Below the pieces are notes generated by a model that was given only the letters and a program-made list of their open reading frames with translations, ran no database searches and was not told the origin of the DNA. DNA of 64,000 nt from Aradus depressus (taxonomy: Eukaryota > Arthropoda > Insecta > Hemiptera > Aradidae). A program made the position numbers and the translations under genes. The stretch is from contig OY759225.1 of assembly GCA_963662175.1 (NCBI GenBank), positions 2,976,001 to 3,040,000 on the forward strand, in the 5' to 3' direction. Below are positions 21,008-32,105 of this stretch, one piece after another; the stretch's first letter is position 1, and every line of letters begins with the position of its first letter.

Positions 21008-22201
21008 CTTGTGACCCATGGCCGAACTATATAACTACGAGGGCATATCGCCTACAACCAGAGTGCTGTTGACATGAGCCCGACTCTACTCCGGGAGTTC
21101 TAAATTTTGAATACACAGGTTTATTCACCTATGGCAATGGTCGCCAAACTTTTAAGCGACTGAGCTACCTTACAGCTCATAAACTTTACTGTGAGCTACC
21201 CAAAGTAGGGGAGGGTGGGGGGGATAATACATGTTTTTGTTTAAATCACACAGTTGTTTATTACCTATAAATATACATTTCTAGTTTATATTAAATCTAA
21301 TTAAATAAATAAAATTTCTAAATAGCAATTAATAGCATAAGAATTTATATAACAAAATATTTGCATTAGAAATAGTTCAATGTGAGGGGTGGCACTCTTT
21401 TTTGTCATCAACAATTTTTTTGATGTTAGGCTCATATGTTGTAGCAGCCATTCGAATGCAGTTGTCCAATGTTCATCAGTCAACCGGTTCCTGTACTTGT
21501 TTTTAATGAATGGAACTGGAAAATGAAATCAACACACAGATATGTTGAGGTGAACATTGCCTTCACTCGTCAACCTGAACCAAAATTGGATATTTTTGCT
21601 TCGGAACAAAAGGTCAAATATTTTCATTGCTTGAAGTGAGTGATTTTAATGAAAGATCACTTTGAAAATCAATCAGTTTCATCTCCACTGCAGCGTTGTC
21701 TTCTTCAAAATATTACAAAGTAAGCACACACATTTGTTCTTTACCTGGGTAAGAAAGTAATCACTTTCCTATTCAACATCCTATTGGAAATGATAAGTTT
21801 TTTTTTTTTTGCAGGAACTCGCCTATATTAGAACAGTAACCGCAGTCCGAAGTATGCATAAAACACAAGAGAAATAAAATAACCTGCACTCACGATCACA
21901 CACCAGACACTGACTGACAGACGCGCGGGACGCGTAGTGGGGATGAGGGGGACGAGTAGTGCAGATTAGCCAACCCAAGCGCTGCGTCTCAAATTTCCCC
22001 GCGAGCTACCAAAAATTTCCCTGCAAGCTACCAGTAGCTCGCGAGCTACGGTTTGGCGACGACTGACCTAGGGTAAGGGGGTCTGTAACTAGTTCCTGAC
22101 AACACACAAGCTCAGGACTATCGCCTTAACGTCCCATCCGAAGGACGGCATGCTCAAGGTTTTTTCACCTCCCAGATAAAAAACCTAAGGGCCTCGATCT
22201 A
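21008..22201 (-). mobile_element. SINE split by a hAT insertion
   Basis: Tail and body up to 21134 (GGGCATATCGCCTACAACC, GACATGAGCCCGACTCTACT) resume at 22074 with AGGGGGTCTGTAACTAGTTC and continue through GTCCCATCCGAAGGACGGCA to AGGGCCTCGATCT. The two halves join at exactly the expected SINE position. The tRNA head is missing at the right end. Confidence 0.85.
21135..22065 (-). mobile_element. Deleted hAT transposon (931 bp) nested in the SINE
   Basis: Terminal inverted repeats CAATGGTCGCCAAAC and GTTTGGCGACGACTG are flanked by an 8-bp target duplication (ACCTATGG/ACCTAGGG, 7 of 8), as expected for the hobo-Ac-Tam3 superfamily. Subterminal GAGCTACC/GGTAGCTCGCGAGC repeats are also typical. 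The minus strand at 21301-21483 keeps the transposase C-terminus: LTDEHWTTAF... and a final KKSATPH block, matching the LTDEHL...KK.C..SH end of ZBED-type hAT transposases. The rest of the transposase is deleted, so the copy is non-autonomous. Confidence 0.88.
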
Positions 22202-22383
22202 ATGATTTATATATGTTTACCTTTTCATAATACGATATGACCAATTTAGTAACCTTCAAGAGACACTTCAAGTAACATAAAATATATCAAAAATTCTAAA
22301 CTGACAGTAGATATAATATTCCACATTTTTCTTACATTGCCTTACTTGTGAAAGGATATAGAATTCAGAATAGTTGTAATAAT
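22202..22383. other. Short intergenic gap
   Basis: Nothing recognised. Confidence 0.4.
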
Positions 22384-22565
22384 AGGCAGTTATTGGGGGG
22401 TTTTTGAGTTGAGCCTCTCCTCTGATTCCATCTTTCTCTTCTGTCGATTCCACTAAAAATTCAGAAGTGTCGTCCCTAGGGGTTTTTGAATTCAGATATG
22501 AAAATTCGTGTCGATACATTCATTCTATCGGCTGTTATTACAGTTTTTGTGTTGTACCTCCGTGT
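22384..22565 (-). repeat. R1 dispersed repeat fragment
   Basis: Contains the R1 phrases GTTTTTGAGTTGAGCCTCTC, CTGTCGATTCCACTAAAAAT, GTGTCGTCC and AAAATTCGTGTCGATACATT, in minus orientation relative to the copy at 34384. Confidence 0.7.
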
Positions 22566-22693
22566 CCTGAGATCCCAACTTCTTCACAGTGGGCAGATGG
22601 CTTGGGAGATGATCACTGTACACTTAACTCATTTTGCCCATTTTACGACTAAACAACTTATTCCTTGCGACCATAGATATACATTCTTAAGAT

Positions 22694-23030
22694 TTATACA
22701 TAAAAAAAAAAAAAAACATAAAAAATAATAGAATAATAAATGAAAATAGTAATAATAATAATACAAGGAAATAAAAGATCATAATTAACAATAAATATAA
22801 TTCTTATAGTAAAATTGTATTCTATTAACGTGGTGTAACGTGCTGTTAACGCCATCACTATGTAGAACATGACATTATTGTGGTTATTAATGGTATCCAT
22901 GTTGAAGAGGATCTTGTGAGGACGTGGGTCTTGTCCGAGTTACCTGAAGGCTGGACACTCCATGAAGAAGTGGTGGATGTCGTTTTAGTTACAGACATCA
23001 CAGCTTCCCTCCCTGTTCAAAGGATTAGAA
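22694..23030 (-). pseudogene. C-terminal fragment of a non-LTR retrotransposon ORF2
   Basis: On the minus strand from ~23020 the translation NREGSCDVCN, then NDIHHFFMECPAFR, matches the terminal zinc finger (CxxC...H...C) of non-LTR ORF2 proteins. After a frame change it continues ILFNMDTINNHNNVMFYIVM. A short open 68-codon tail runs to 22694. It is a remnant only. Confidence 0.6.
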
Positions 23031-23271
23031 GAAAAAATATATGTATGTAGATATAGCCACATCCATATACATATATTAGGACCTTGAGAGGGCTCTCAAA
23101 TTCATTTCATACCAGTATTACTGGTTATAAGAAAGTCTCTCTCAGAACTATGGTCCACCATGAAACAAAGAGAACTTGAGACTCCAACGCATCACTGAGT
23201 AATGCAGAGGGGAGGGGAGAGTGATCTGTAAAAACGTGGTTGGTATGAGAAAGTTCTATGGTGGCCACCTA
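23031..23271. other. Short intergenic gap
   Basis: Nothing recognised apart from AT-rich sequence leading to the TA target of the next element. Confidence 0.4.
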
Positions 23272-24040
23272 CAGTAAAGTCCGGTTATAACGATATTCAA
23301 GGGACCAAGAAAAATACATCGTTATATCCGGAACCAAACTGTTAAACCTACATACAAATGTATGGGCTTGTTAGTGAAAAAAAAAATGTTGTTTTACAAT
23401 AATCATAACGAGAAAGTTTACATAATTTTATTTACTTTTTAAAATTTACATAAAATTTACTTACATACATTTGTAACTGTATACATAAATTATGTATACA
23501 CATGAGTACATATGTATTAATTTTCCACAAAAAAATCAGTTATTTTAGTTCGCTTGCATTTTTTTAAGTATAAATGTTTGCTTACATGGTTACGAAGTTC
23601 TTTTAAAGGAAGCTGTGGTTTCAGGTTTATTCAAGTTTTAATCTAGGGCGACCTACGTCCGAATGACTCCAAGAGCGCTGTAGACCTGTGACAAAGTCGT
23701 ACTAGAAGGAAGAAGGGAGTTCGAAGAAAATTCGACAAGGGGGAAATGGTATGTTTGGAAATGGAATGACTCATTGCGCTCGGAAAGAGTAAACAAGAAC
23801 CCTGTTTAAAACCCTTTTCTATAATGTTCGTAATTTTCATCCGGTCAAAACTCATACTGTTTTACCCAATTATGTATATATGTGCGTATGTACATACATA
23901 TTATATCGTTATAACCGGAATGAAAAAAAAAAAAACTTTTTCCTATGTTTTAGATCGTTTTATGCGGAATATCGTTATACCTAACATCGTTATATCCGGA
24001 AAATTGTTATATCAGGAATCGTTATAATAGGATTTTACTG
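23272..24040. mobile_element. pogo/Tigger-like MITE (769 bp)
   Basis: Ends CAGTAAAGTCCGGTTATAAC and, inverted, CAGTAAAATCCTATTATAAC are flanked by TA on both sides. Subterminal repeats of ATCGTTATATCCGGAA occur at both ends. CAGTA-type ends with a TA duplication are characteristic of pogo-like Tc1/mariner elements. A 70-codon minus frame inside (23643-23855) is not a recognisable transposase. Confidence 0.8.
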
Positions 24041-25656
24041 TAGTTTTATTTATGTAAACAGTGAAAGCCCATAATAACATAAACATTGAAAAAGGCAAGT
24101 TGTATTGAGCCTGATGATTTGTTGGAGGGTTTAGTTCTGATACGGTGGACAACAGCAGCACCGGCTTCCTGGAGAGTAGTCAAGTAATTTTCTTGTCCCT
24201 TCCGGGGATATTTGCAGTGTAGAGCAAGTTATAGTTCAAAAATTATATGGTCAAAATTCACTGGAATTTCATGTAATATTTATAATTGTGAACACAATAA
24301 GTCCCAACAGAATGAACAGTCGATACAAAATTTTGTATGTGGATTTTGACCGCACAGAGTAATAAATCTAATAATTTCCAGCCAAATCGACCAAATGGAG
24401 AGGGTTCGACTGGGAGGGCTAAAGTCAAAAAATTTTGACCATTACAAATTTTTGGGTGCCTTTCATTCTGCTCCATTCGCACCCCCTCCAGAGGGCTACG
24501 CCAGTGGGTGGGATCCCCCAATAGGATTATGGGGAGTCCGAAGGGCGCATCCAAGGGGGGGTGGGTGGCGCAGGACACACAGTTCTAGTCGATATCAGCA
24601 TCTCGCCCCGGCGGTCCAGTCCCTGCACCCTGCATGGTAAGACCAAATATATACTTCGTTTTTGACAATAATTTGCCAGAGGTGAGGGGGGGATCGCGTG
24701 CATCACGCTAAAACACATTCATCAACAACCATGAAATCACCTGAGAAAATATTTGTGTATATATCATCCATATAAAACGGTCTTGAGTCAATGATAAAAA
24801 GGTCTTAAGTCAAATACGCTAAAATTCAGTTTTTTTCTTCAAATTTTGAATTTGACGCTATATTAATATATATCCTTTTTGAAATGTTCAACTGGACTTG
24901 AAACATTTGATGAACATCACCAAAATCACTATTTAGTTTTGAATTTTCTTTTTCATAATTGTTAATATACCTATATATATATTTTATTGTAATTTTCTTG
25001 AAACTCAGGATTTGAATTTATTTTTTAAAATATTGAATATTCCACATACTAGATGAAAAAATATATAATATAGGTGGTCCTTTTGGCACCGAATCATTAT
25101 ATATTTTTGTAAAACCCAATACTTAGAAATTAATTTTTCGTTCTTTGAGACGCTATAGTTTTATTCGTTTTGGTATTATCTCAAATATGAGGGCATTTTG
25201 TTATTGGAAATTTATAAAGGAACATTTTTGATAAGAACCAATTGTTCGATAGGACTAACCGTTTTCGTGTAAATCGCGCAAACGTCAAAAATTAAGGATT
25301 CTAAAACGACATTTTAGGACGGTGGGCTCGCAATCGAGATACCTTCGAAAAAAAAATATTTATATAAAATGCGCCTTTCAGTTTTTTCTACTATTTTTAT
25401 TTTTTTTTTAAGCATTTTTTATTAGGTCTCAATGTAAGCGGTATAGCCCCGAAACAAAGTGGTCTCAATTTTCTCCTGATTTCGGCCAAAATCTAATCAG
25501 ATCTAAGTTAGCATATGTTACTTCTTCATTGCTACAAGCTTTTCTACATTAGAGCCCTCAAAGTTCACAATCACATTCACATAGAGATCATTGCAAAAAT
25601 TAAAAAAAACAGAAAAACAAAGAAAACAATATGTTTAAAAAAAAATATAGTCTATT
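24041..25656. other. Intergenic, nothing assignable
   Basis: 1.6 kb without a gene. A more GC-rich stretch at 24380-24700 (CCCCCTCCAGAGGGCTACGC; GGGGGGGTGGGTGGCGCAGG) has short overlapping frames on both strands without family resemblance. The rest is AT-rich and probably old repeat. Confidence 0.4.
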
Positions 25657-26161
25657 CCCCAGGAGGAATTAATCAATTGACATGTTTTCTTCCCCTCCAA
25701 AACCAGTCGACAGTTTTGCACAAATAGTTGAAGATAGAAGATTAAAAATATAATTAATTAATCGATACAAAATTTCGTTTCGATTAATTAATTATATTTA
25801 TTGAGTTGAGCCCCCCTCTGGTCCCCCTTTCTGGTTTCCATCTGCCAGTTCCGCTAAACATTGATAACTGTCGAACGAACTTTTGAATTCACATATGAAA
25901 TTTTCTATCGACACATTGATTATATATATCGATAACGGCAGTTATTATAGCTTTTCAGTTAAGCCTCTCCACTAATTCCCCCTTCTCTTTGGTCGATTGG
26001 CTGAAAATCAATAGGTGTCGTTATTAGAGGGTTATCGTGTTCACAGACACACACATATTTTATTTTTCATATTTTGAATCCAGGGGTGGAAAAATGAAAT
26101 TCCGTTGAAAACTCCGAATCGAATTTAACCAATGACATAACTTCCCCTATACGTCTTATAG
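25657..26161 (-). repeat. R1 dispersed repeat copy
   Basis: Runs from CCCCAGGAGGAATTAATCAA through CTCCAAAACCAGTCGACAGT, GTTGAGCCCCCCTCTGG, TTGGTCGATTGGCTGAAAAT and GAAATTCCGTTGAAAACTCC to CATAACTTCCCCTATACGTC. Both R1 ends are recognisable. Confidence 0.75.
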
Positions 26162-26560
26162 GAAAAACTGATCGAGTCGGCCAAATAAGGAGAGTGAAGA
26201 TTTAGAGGGAGAGCGGAAACTTAAGTGGGAATCAGGGGGTAGCCTCAAAGTCGGCGGTCAAAAGTTCCTTTAAAAAAGCAAAAACAGAAGGAAGGGTCTA
26301 CCAAATGAAGAGAACAAAGGTTTAGAGAGAGCGCGGAAACTTAAGTGTAAATCAGGGTGTAGCCTCAAAGTTGGAGATCAAAAGTCGCTTTAAAAAAGCA
26401 AAAACAGAAGGAAGGGTCTACCAAATGAAAAGAACAAAGGTTTAGAGAGAGCGGGGAAACATACGTTGGGATGCAAACTCAAATTTAGAATTGGAAGAAC
26501 CCTCAAAAGAGCAAAAATGGAAGATAAGGGTCCTCCAAATGAAAATAGCAACTTTATCGG
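26162..26560. repeat. 120-bp tandem repeat, ~3.3 copies
   Basis: GAAGGAAGGGTCTACCAAAT recurs at 26288 and 26408, with related starts near 26170 and 26525. Each unit includes GAGAGAGCGCGGAAACTTAA and TTTAAAAAAGCAAAAACAGA. It adjoins the R1 end and may be an amplified R1 flank. No coding. Confidence 0.8.
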
Positions 26561-27454
26561 AAGCTTGTGAAAATCTGGAAAGGTGGAACCGAGTCCGGCT
26601 CTGAAACCGTGAACCCGGCACCCGAAAATTCAAATACCCGGTTCTGCAGTGACCAGAACCGTCTAGCAGCTCTTCTCACTAGATGTGTATCGTATCGTAA
26701 TGAGTTGAAGCCTATCTACCGATATTGCTGTATCAATTTTTTTTTCAGAAAATATGAAGAATCGGTGCCTCAACGACCACTTCATCTGCTATTTTTGTTA
26801 GAACCAGAACAAATTTTCATCTTCACTTATAGTAGACCATGTTGGTATCTGGTTGAAATCACTCTACTGACATTACTGCATAATTATGTTCTTATAGGCT
26901 AAAGAGGTTACACCTAAACTTAAACGTAACTTTCTGCACTCCCTCCAAACCTTCAGTCTTTAATTAGTGGATTTTAACTTCTGTGTTTTTTTTTTTTTGT
27001 GTGGGTCCTTTGATATTTGAATTTAAGGGTACCCCGCCTCATACGTATGTTTCCGCACTCCCATATTTTGATGTAAGTAATTTAATGCATGTAAGTAAGT
27101 ACTATACAAATCATAATTCACATGAAAGCTCAAAATTGGTTAGTATCCAACCCACAGCTGCAATTATTACTTTGAAATCGTTCTGTTTCGGTTTGACTTA
27201 CAGAACCTATTTCGAATCTGAAAAGTTTTTTTAATTCATGATTTATTTCTACACGTGCCTGTAATGATCTCAGATTTTCCAAAAAGCTAATACATACACA
27301 TTTTGCATCAAAATTTTGCATAACCAATAGTTCAAAAAATAAGAGCCAATCGAATGTTCAATTTTTTAATTTAAAATCGGATGCTTTTTACTGGGCGGAA
27401 AAGGGGGCAAAATATTCAATTAAGATTTAAATTAAATTAAATTAATATTTAAAA
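26561..27454. other. Intergenic, nothing recognised
   Basis: Several frames of 60-110 codons occur but none has family resemblance or splice context. The T run at 26987-26999 and AT-rich sequence dominate. Confidence 0.4.
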
Positions 27455-27754
27455 TCCAGTACTTTTTGTATTGAAACTGAATGGGGTTGTTCAACCCTGG
27501 ATAGAAGTCGAACAAGGGTAGGTAGATTTGGTAAACTTTCCGGAAAGGTTAACATCTGGTATTTGAGAACAAAAGATGGGAGAGACAATAGATACAGTAT
27601 CTTAGAGGAATTATGTTTAGAAGGAATAGGAGAGGAAGGCCACCCGGTGGCAGAGCTCCATCTGTCCAATATTTCAGTTAAAAAAAACGAAAATGTCTTT
27701 GATGAGGTCAAGATTGCAGGTTCGAAACCCCTGGAGGACCTGCTCCAGGACTAG
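27455..27754 (+). CDS. Unrecognised open fragment
   Basis: Without requiring a start codon, one frame stays open for ~100 codons: it includes DRSRTRVGRFGKLSGKVNIW, RDNRYSILEELCLEGIGEEG and PVAELHLSNISVKKN, ending ...LEDLLQD before TAG. The composition looks like real protein (mixed charged and hydrophobic residues, not a repeat). I do not recognise a family. Near its end GCAGGTTCGAAACCCCTGG resembles a tRNA B box, so the last part may be a SINE fragment. It could be an exon remnant or part of a retroelement gag. Confidence 0.25.
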   Translation, partial: SSTFCIETEWGCSTLDRSRTRVGRFGKLSGKVNIWYLRTKDGRDNRYSILEELCLEGIGEEGHPVAELHLSNISVKKNENVFDEVKIAGSKPLEDLLQD

Positions 27755-27905
27755 TCTTCGGTCACTTATCTCAGCAGTACAGCCACGCCAATCTCATGCC
27801 TCAACATCGCACTTACTAATGACGAACAATTTTTTTTTTCTTTTTGACTTCAGCATTGAACCATTAGCCACTTCAAAAAAAAAAAAATTATATATGAATG
27901 GTCTC

Positions 27906-28454
27906 TAAAAAGTAAAAGTTAAAAATCCACGCCTATCTCCTGGAAAAATGAATATAAATTATCGGAAATAAGATTGGGAAGTCTGAGCAGGTCCATGTAA
28001 CTTGGGGTATCCTTTGTGATCTTCCGTACCTTATCTACAAATTTGGTCCTTGCATACGAATACTTACTGCAACACATGATAATACGCTCTGCATCCTCGG
28101 TCATTGCACAGTCTTCACAAAAATGAGTCTCACTTCTACCGATCCTATGCAAATATTTACGACAGAGTGAATGGTTTGTTCTGATTCTGCAGAGATTCTT
28201 AACAAATCTTCGAGGTCTGAAAGATCTTGGTTAAAGTTCATATATAGGTCAGTCACTGGGACCTTATACCGAGAGCTTACCTCCTGGCACTCAGTAGCTG
28301 ACTTTGTCAAACTGTCGACCATCTCATTGTTAACAATTCCCGAGGGAGCCCTCACCCAATTCTTCGTTGTAAATAAATATAAATAATTTTTAAGTTGTCT
28401 AATTCCACAAAATATACTCGTATATAGTCTACCGGTCCATCCGAAGCACGTCAC
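27906..28454 (-). pseudogene. RNase H and zinc-finger end of an I-type non-LTR ORF2
   Basis: The minus strand gives KNWVRAPSGIVNNEMVDSLT, the RNase H motif W(V/I)P.H.GI.GNE.AD.LAK, then SRYKVPVTDLY. After a one-base frame change it gives HRIGRSETHFCEDCAMTEDA and ERIIMCC, the terminal finger following H.. in non-LTR ORF2. The presence of an RNase H domain points to the I superclade, and the frame change shows decay. It may belong to the same family as the 5' portion at 54567-57380, since the two parts do not overlap. Confidence 0.8.
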
Positions 28455-28578
28455 TTTTGAACTTTATGCTGAGGATGGCTTAAGGTATTTACGATATGTT
28501 TGTGGAATTAAACAATTTTTTTTTATTTAAAATTAAATTATATTTATTTTGGGAACCTCACCATTATACTCTGTACAG

Positions 28579-28730
28579 GAGCAAGTGATGACGTCGTGAT
28601 GGCCCATTTCGTGGCCAATATACAGCCCTCCCTCTGTGAGATCTCACATCATCTTACAGAAAGTCATCATCAACACAGACAGGCACTTCAGCATCCACAA
28701 CGGCCACCTCATCTACATCATCATCATCAG
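28579..28730 (+). other. Candidate orphan exon
   Basis: 152 bp bounded by a good acceptor (CTCTGTACAG) and donor (CAG|GTAAAA), open in one frame (SDDVVMAHFVANIQPSLCEI then a His-rich stretch). The CATCATCATCAG repeat could make the His run trivial. There is no family match and no neighbouring exon, so support is weak. Confidence 0.2.
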
Positions 28731-28809
28731 GTAAAACATCTATTTGTCTATCTGCTGTCTAGGCTCCATAAACGATACTCTAGTCATTGATAACTATATA
28801 CCTACTAAA

Positions 28810-28912
28810 ATAAAATAACTTATCTTAATATTTATATTGTCTAATTCCATAAAAATATACGCATATAGTGTATCTGTTTCGGCTTTCGTCAGCACAATGT
28901 TCAACCGTAACA
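28810..28912 (-). mobile_element. Penelope-like 3' UTR fragment
   Basis: On the minus strand GTGCTGACGAAAGCCGAAAC is followed by TATTTTTATGGAATTAGACA. The CGAAAGCCGAAAC phrase after a stop and the TTAGACAATATAA end recur at 36745-36785, which has the same 3' end in plus orientation. Function is inferred from Penelope-like 3' UTR style. Confidence 0.5.
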
Positions 28913-28916
28913 TGTA

Positions 28917-29090
28917 ATGATATTTAAACGCTGACACAAAATACAACTCAGTAAAATCAACTTTCGCACAACACATCAACGAAAACGAACACCTTTAACA
29001 TAAATACAGGCATACAATATCTACATTTTAGTGACAAAGATACGTTACTCAACTCACTGGAACAACTGGAAATAAACAGAGTGTTATAAA
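28917..29090 (+). pseudogene. Penelope-like GIY-YIG C-terminal fragment
   Basis: Encodes NADTKYNSVKSTFAQHINEN, matching the block at 17420-17475 and the H..E..H end of GIY-YIG domains in Penelope-like elements. After a stop it continues with a frame reading LNSLEQLEINRVL. It lies in opposite orientation to the 3' UTR piece just before it, an inverted arrangement. Confidence 0.7.
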
Positions 29091-29218
29091 AAGGAACTTG
29101 TATGAACGGTGTATTTTTATTCATGCATTTACTATTTTCATATTTGATTTATTCCCTACATACACATACACTTGCATTTTAATCAGGACTATTTCAAATT
29201 TTTCTTCTAATATTAAGA

Positions 29219-30644
29219 CTTGCAGTAATATCCGGCATTGCTCGGGGAACTTTGACTTTTCTCCTAATGTCTCTCATTCGAATCCTATTCAATTCTTCAA
29301 TAGGACATTCATGATGTTATAAATTTCAATTATTCATTTGGAATAAGGCTTTTAGTCCTTCAACGGCGGACACAACAGCTAGTAAATACTTAGCATCGCT
29401 GGACATCCTAGCCAGTGCGAAATTAAGAACGCTCTTGACCACAGCTAGTATCGGCCTTACAACGGCATATACCCCACCTAGTAAGTGCTCGGAACAGCTG
29501 GGCACCACAGCTAGTGTGTGCTTAAAACCGCTGGGCACAACAGCTATTACGTTCTTAGGAATGCTTCGCACCACAGCTAGTTCGTGTTCAGGATCGCTGG
29601 GCCACACAGCTACTCGTAGTATATGCCTTGCAACGGCGGGCAGCCCAGCTAGTAAGTTCTTAGGACCACTTGGAACCACAGCTAGTTCCTACTTAAGAAC
29701 ACCGGTCACCTTAGATAGTATGCGCCTTGCAACACCGAATTTCGTATTTAAAATTAACATTCACGGAGGACATAACCAGTCGAATTTCAGCGATATCGGC
29801 CTAGGGGAGGGGGGAGTTCCGGGGTAGGGGCTCAATTCAAAAATCCCAATAACTGCCGATGTAATGAATGTATCGACATCAAATTTCGTATTTAAAACTA
29901 AAATCCACTTAGGACATAACCAGTCAAATTTCAGTGATATCAGCCGAGGGGAGGGGGGAGTTCCGGGATGGGGGCTCAATTCAAAAATCCCAATAACTGC
30001 CGATGTAATGAATGTATCGACATCAAAATTCGTATTTAAAACTAAAATCCACTTAGGACATAACCAGTCAAATTTCAGCGATCTCGGCTGAGGGGAGGGG
30101 GGAGTTCCGGGGAGGGGGCTCAGTTCAAAAATCCACAACCTCCCTCCCGTTCGCAATTTTGTGACGTCGCACACTTTTTTTTTTCCTATTTGGCCTTCAA
30201 GAATACTACATATGAAATTTCATGACAATCCAACCATTAATCAATGAGTTAGCACTATTTTTATGCTTAGCCCCCCCTTAGCATCGCTGGACATCCTAGC
30301 CAGTGCGAAATTAAGAACGCTCTTGACCACAGCTAGTATCGGCCTTACAACGGCATATACCCCACCTAGTAAGTGCTCGGAACAGCTGGGCACCACAGCT
30401 AGTATGTGCCTTGCAACGGCGGACACCTCAGTGCGTGTGCTTAGGACCTTAGTTAATGAGCTAGCATTATATTTATACTTAGGCCCCCACAACCCCCCCT
30501 CCCGTTCGAAATTTTGGGACGCCATATAGCCTATTATTCAATCGGGCTCAAAAGGATGCTATGTATGAAGTTTCATGGAAATCCGGTGGAACAAACATAC
30601 AAACAAACAAACAAACACAAACCCCGTTTCAGCTTTAAATATGA
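29219..30644 (-). mobile_element. Helitron-like element H4
   Basis: Minus 3' end: hairpin region (CCGAGCAATGCCGGA, mutated), ATATTACTGC then AAG in place of CTAG. Minus 5' end: TCATATTTAAAGCTGAAACG at 30644. The interior repeats H2: 66-bp minisatellite remains, the 144-bp G-rich units (29725-30130) and a ~140-bp unit tail with CAAA repeats. A segment of 29388-29510 is duplicated at 30279-30400 inside the element. It encodes no transposase. Confidence 0.75.
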
Positions 30645-30966
30645 GACGACATTTTATTTTTAATGTTTTCTATTTTTTTAAGACTTTATTGTACAGGAGA
30701 AAGGAACAGGGAAAAAACCCCGTGGGGGCTGAAAAAGGGACAGTTTGGATTGTAAACTTGTTGTATATATTTTTAAAAACATACGTTTTTCTTTATTTTT
30801 TAGTAACATATAAGGTGTCTAGCCTGACATATTTATACAATTCTGACTCTATCTGAGATTACCTGAAGCTGTAATTACAAATATGAAAATATGCATAGAC
30901 TTCAAAAAATAATAGCAAGAAATTTAAACAATCCTGAATATATAGCTACCATTAAATGTTCAAGAA
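30645..30966. other. Intergenic; weak retroelement trace
   Basis: At 30897-30968 the plus strand reads LQKIIARNLNNPEYIATIKC, similar to the LQ...R...N.P.Y... block near the C-terminus of non-LTR ORF2. Too short to be sure. The rest shows nothing. Confidence 0.3.
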
Positions 30967-31070
30967 TTACAATTTTCTCTTTCTCACAGAGCAGCCAAAT
31001 TACAATTTTCCCTTTCTCATAGAGCAGCCAAATTACCATTTTCTCTTTCTCACAGAGCAGCCAAATTGTG
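30967..31070. repeat. 33-bp tandem repeat, three copies
   Basis: TTACAATTTTCTCTTTCTCA-CAGAGCAGCCAAA repeats at 33-bp spacing, with small substitutions. No function is evident. Confidence 0.9.
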
Positions 31071-31488
31071 AAAAATGTTTTATGATGAATGTTTGAATAA
31101 TTTATGTACAGTTTTCAGATTTTAGTTGGTTATTAGCAGACCAGGAATCCTTAAAAGAAAACTTTTGATTTAAAGTAGATGAAATAAAAAATAGAAAAAA
31201 AACAACTATATTTTTACAATTGACAAGTACAATATACATTATTTACATTTCACATTAAAAAGAAAAATAAGACGCTAACAGATCTTCAGCCTATGAGGCC
31301 CCAACACATCCCCCGGGACTCCAATAAACTAGTCCCTCGTCACTTCCCGATAGCGCCCCCCCCCCCCCACTATTTTCATCAAGTAAACAACTTTATTTGT
31401 TTTCTCCTCAGTGGAACCTCCTTTCCTGGAGCCCGCTAACTAATTAGGAGCCCGTGAGGTGAGCACTGAAAACAGCAGAGATAGTTGG
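31071..31488. other. Intergenic
   Basis: AT-rich with a C run at 31356-31368. Nothing recognised. Confidence 0.45.
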
Positions 31489-31564
31489 GGAGAGGTGAAG
31501 AAAAATTTATAGTAGAGTGGGACTCGTGTCCACCAAAGCTATAAAAAAGCGCTCTTGCAGTGTC
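31489..31564 (+). mobile_element. SINE fragment
   Basis: Keeps only AGTAGAGTGGGACTCGTGTC-CACCAAAGC and AAAAAGCGCTCTTG from the SINE 3' half. Confidence 0.65.
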
Positions 31565-31583
31565 TAAACTAAAGTTGTCTATA

Positions 31584-31800
31584 ATAAGGCTAAGTAGAAA
31601 AGCTATGTTTAATTATAACTAAATGTGTCGAAATGTGACTGAACGAGTCTAATAAGGCTATGTAGATAACCCATGTCTAATTATGACTAAATTTGTCAAA
31701 ATGTGACTAAACATGACTTAACAGATCAAAATGTTATTCGAGTAAAACTATATATGCTAACCATCTCTAAACTTGACCGTTTCTAAATGTCAAATACGTC
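31584..31800. repeat. ~68-bp degenerate tandem repeat
   Basis: ATAAGGCTAAGTAGAAAAGC... and ATAAGGCTATGTAGATAACC... begin 68 bp apart, and a third diverged copy follows. Units contain AATTATAACTAAATGTGTC and AAATGTGACT. Confidence 0.7.
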
Positions 31801-32105
31801 TCTAAATGTCACTAGGCGATTCAGATTTCTCCGGGGTACGCTAGGTAGCCCACAAATAGACAAACAATTTTTTTTAACCTTAAGACCCACAAATGGACGC
31901 TTCGCCCCTGTAATAAACTAATTACTAATAATTAAATTAAAACAATTATTTCACATGATTTTATTAGCTGTTGACGAATAGCGATGATTGTTCACACAAC
32001 AGATGACGACATGAAGGAGAGAACAGAATACAAATTAGGTAGCATGTGGAAGAAAGTTCTCCAAGAAAGAAAGAAAAAAAAAAATTCTGTTGTGTTAAAA
32101 AATTT

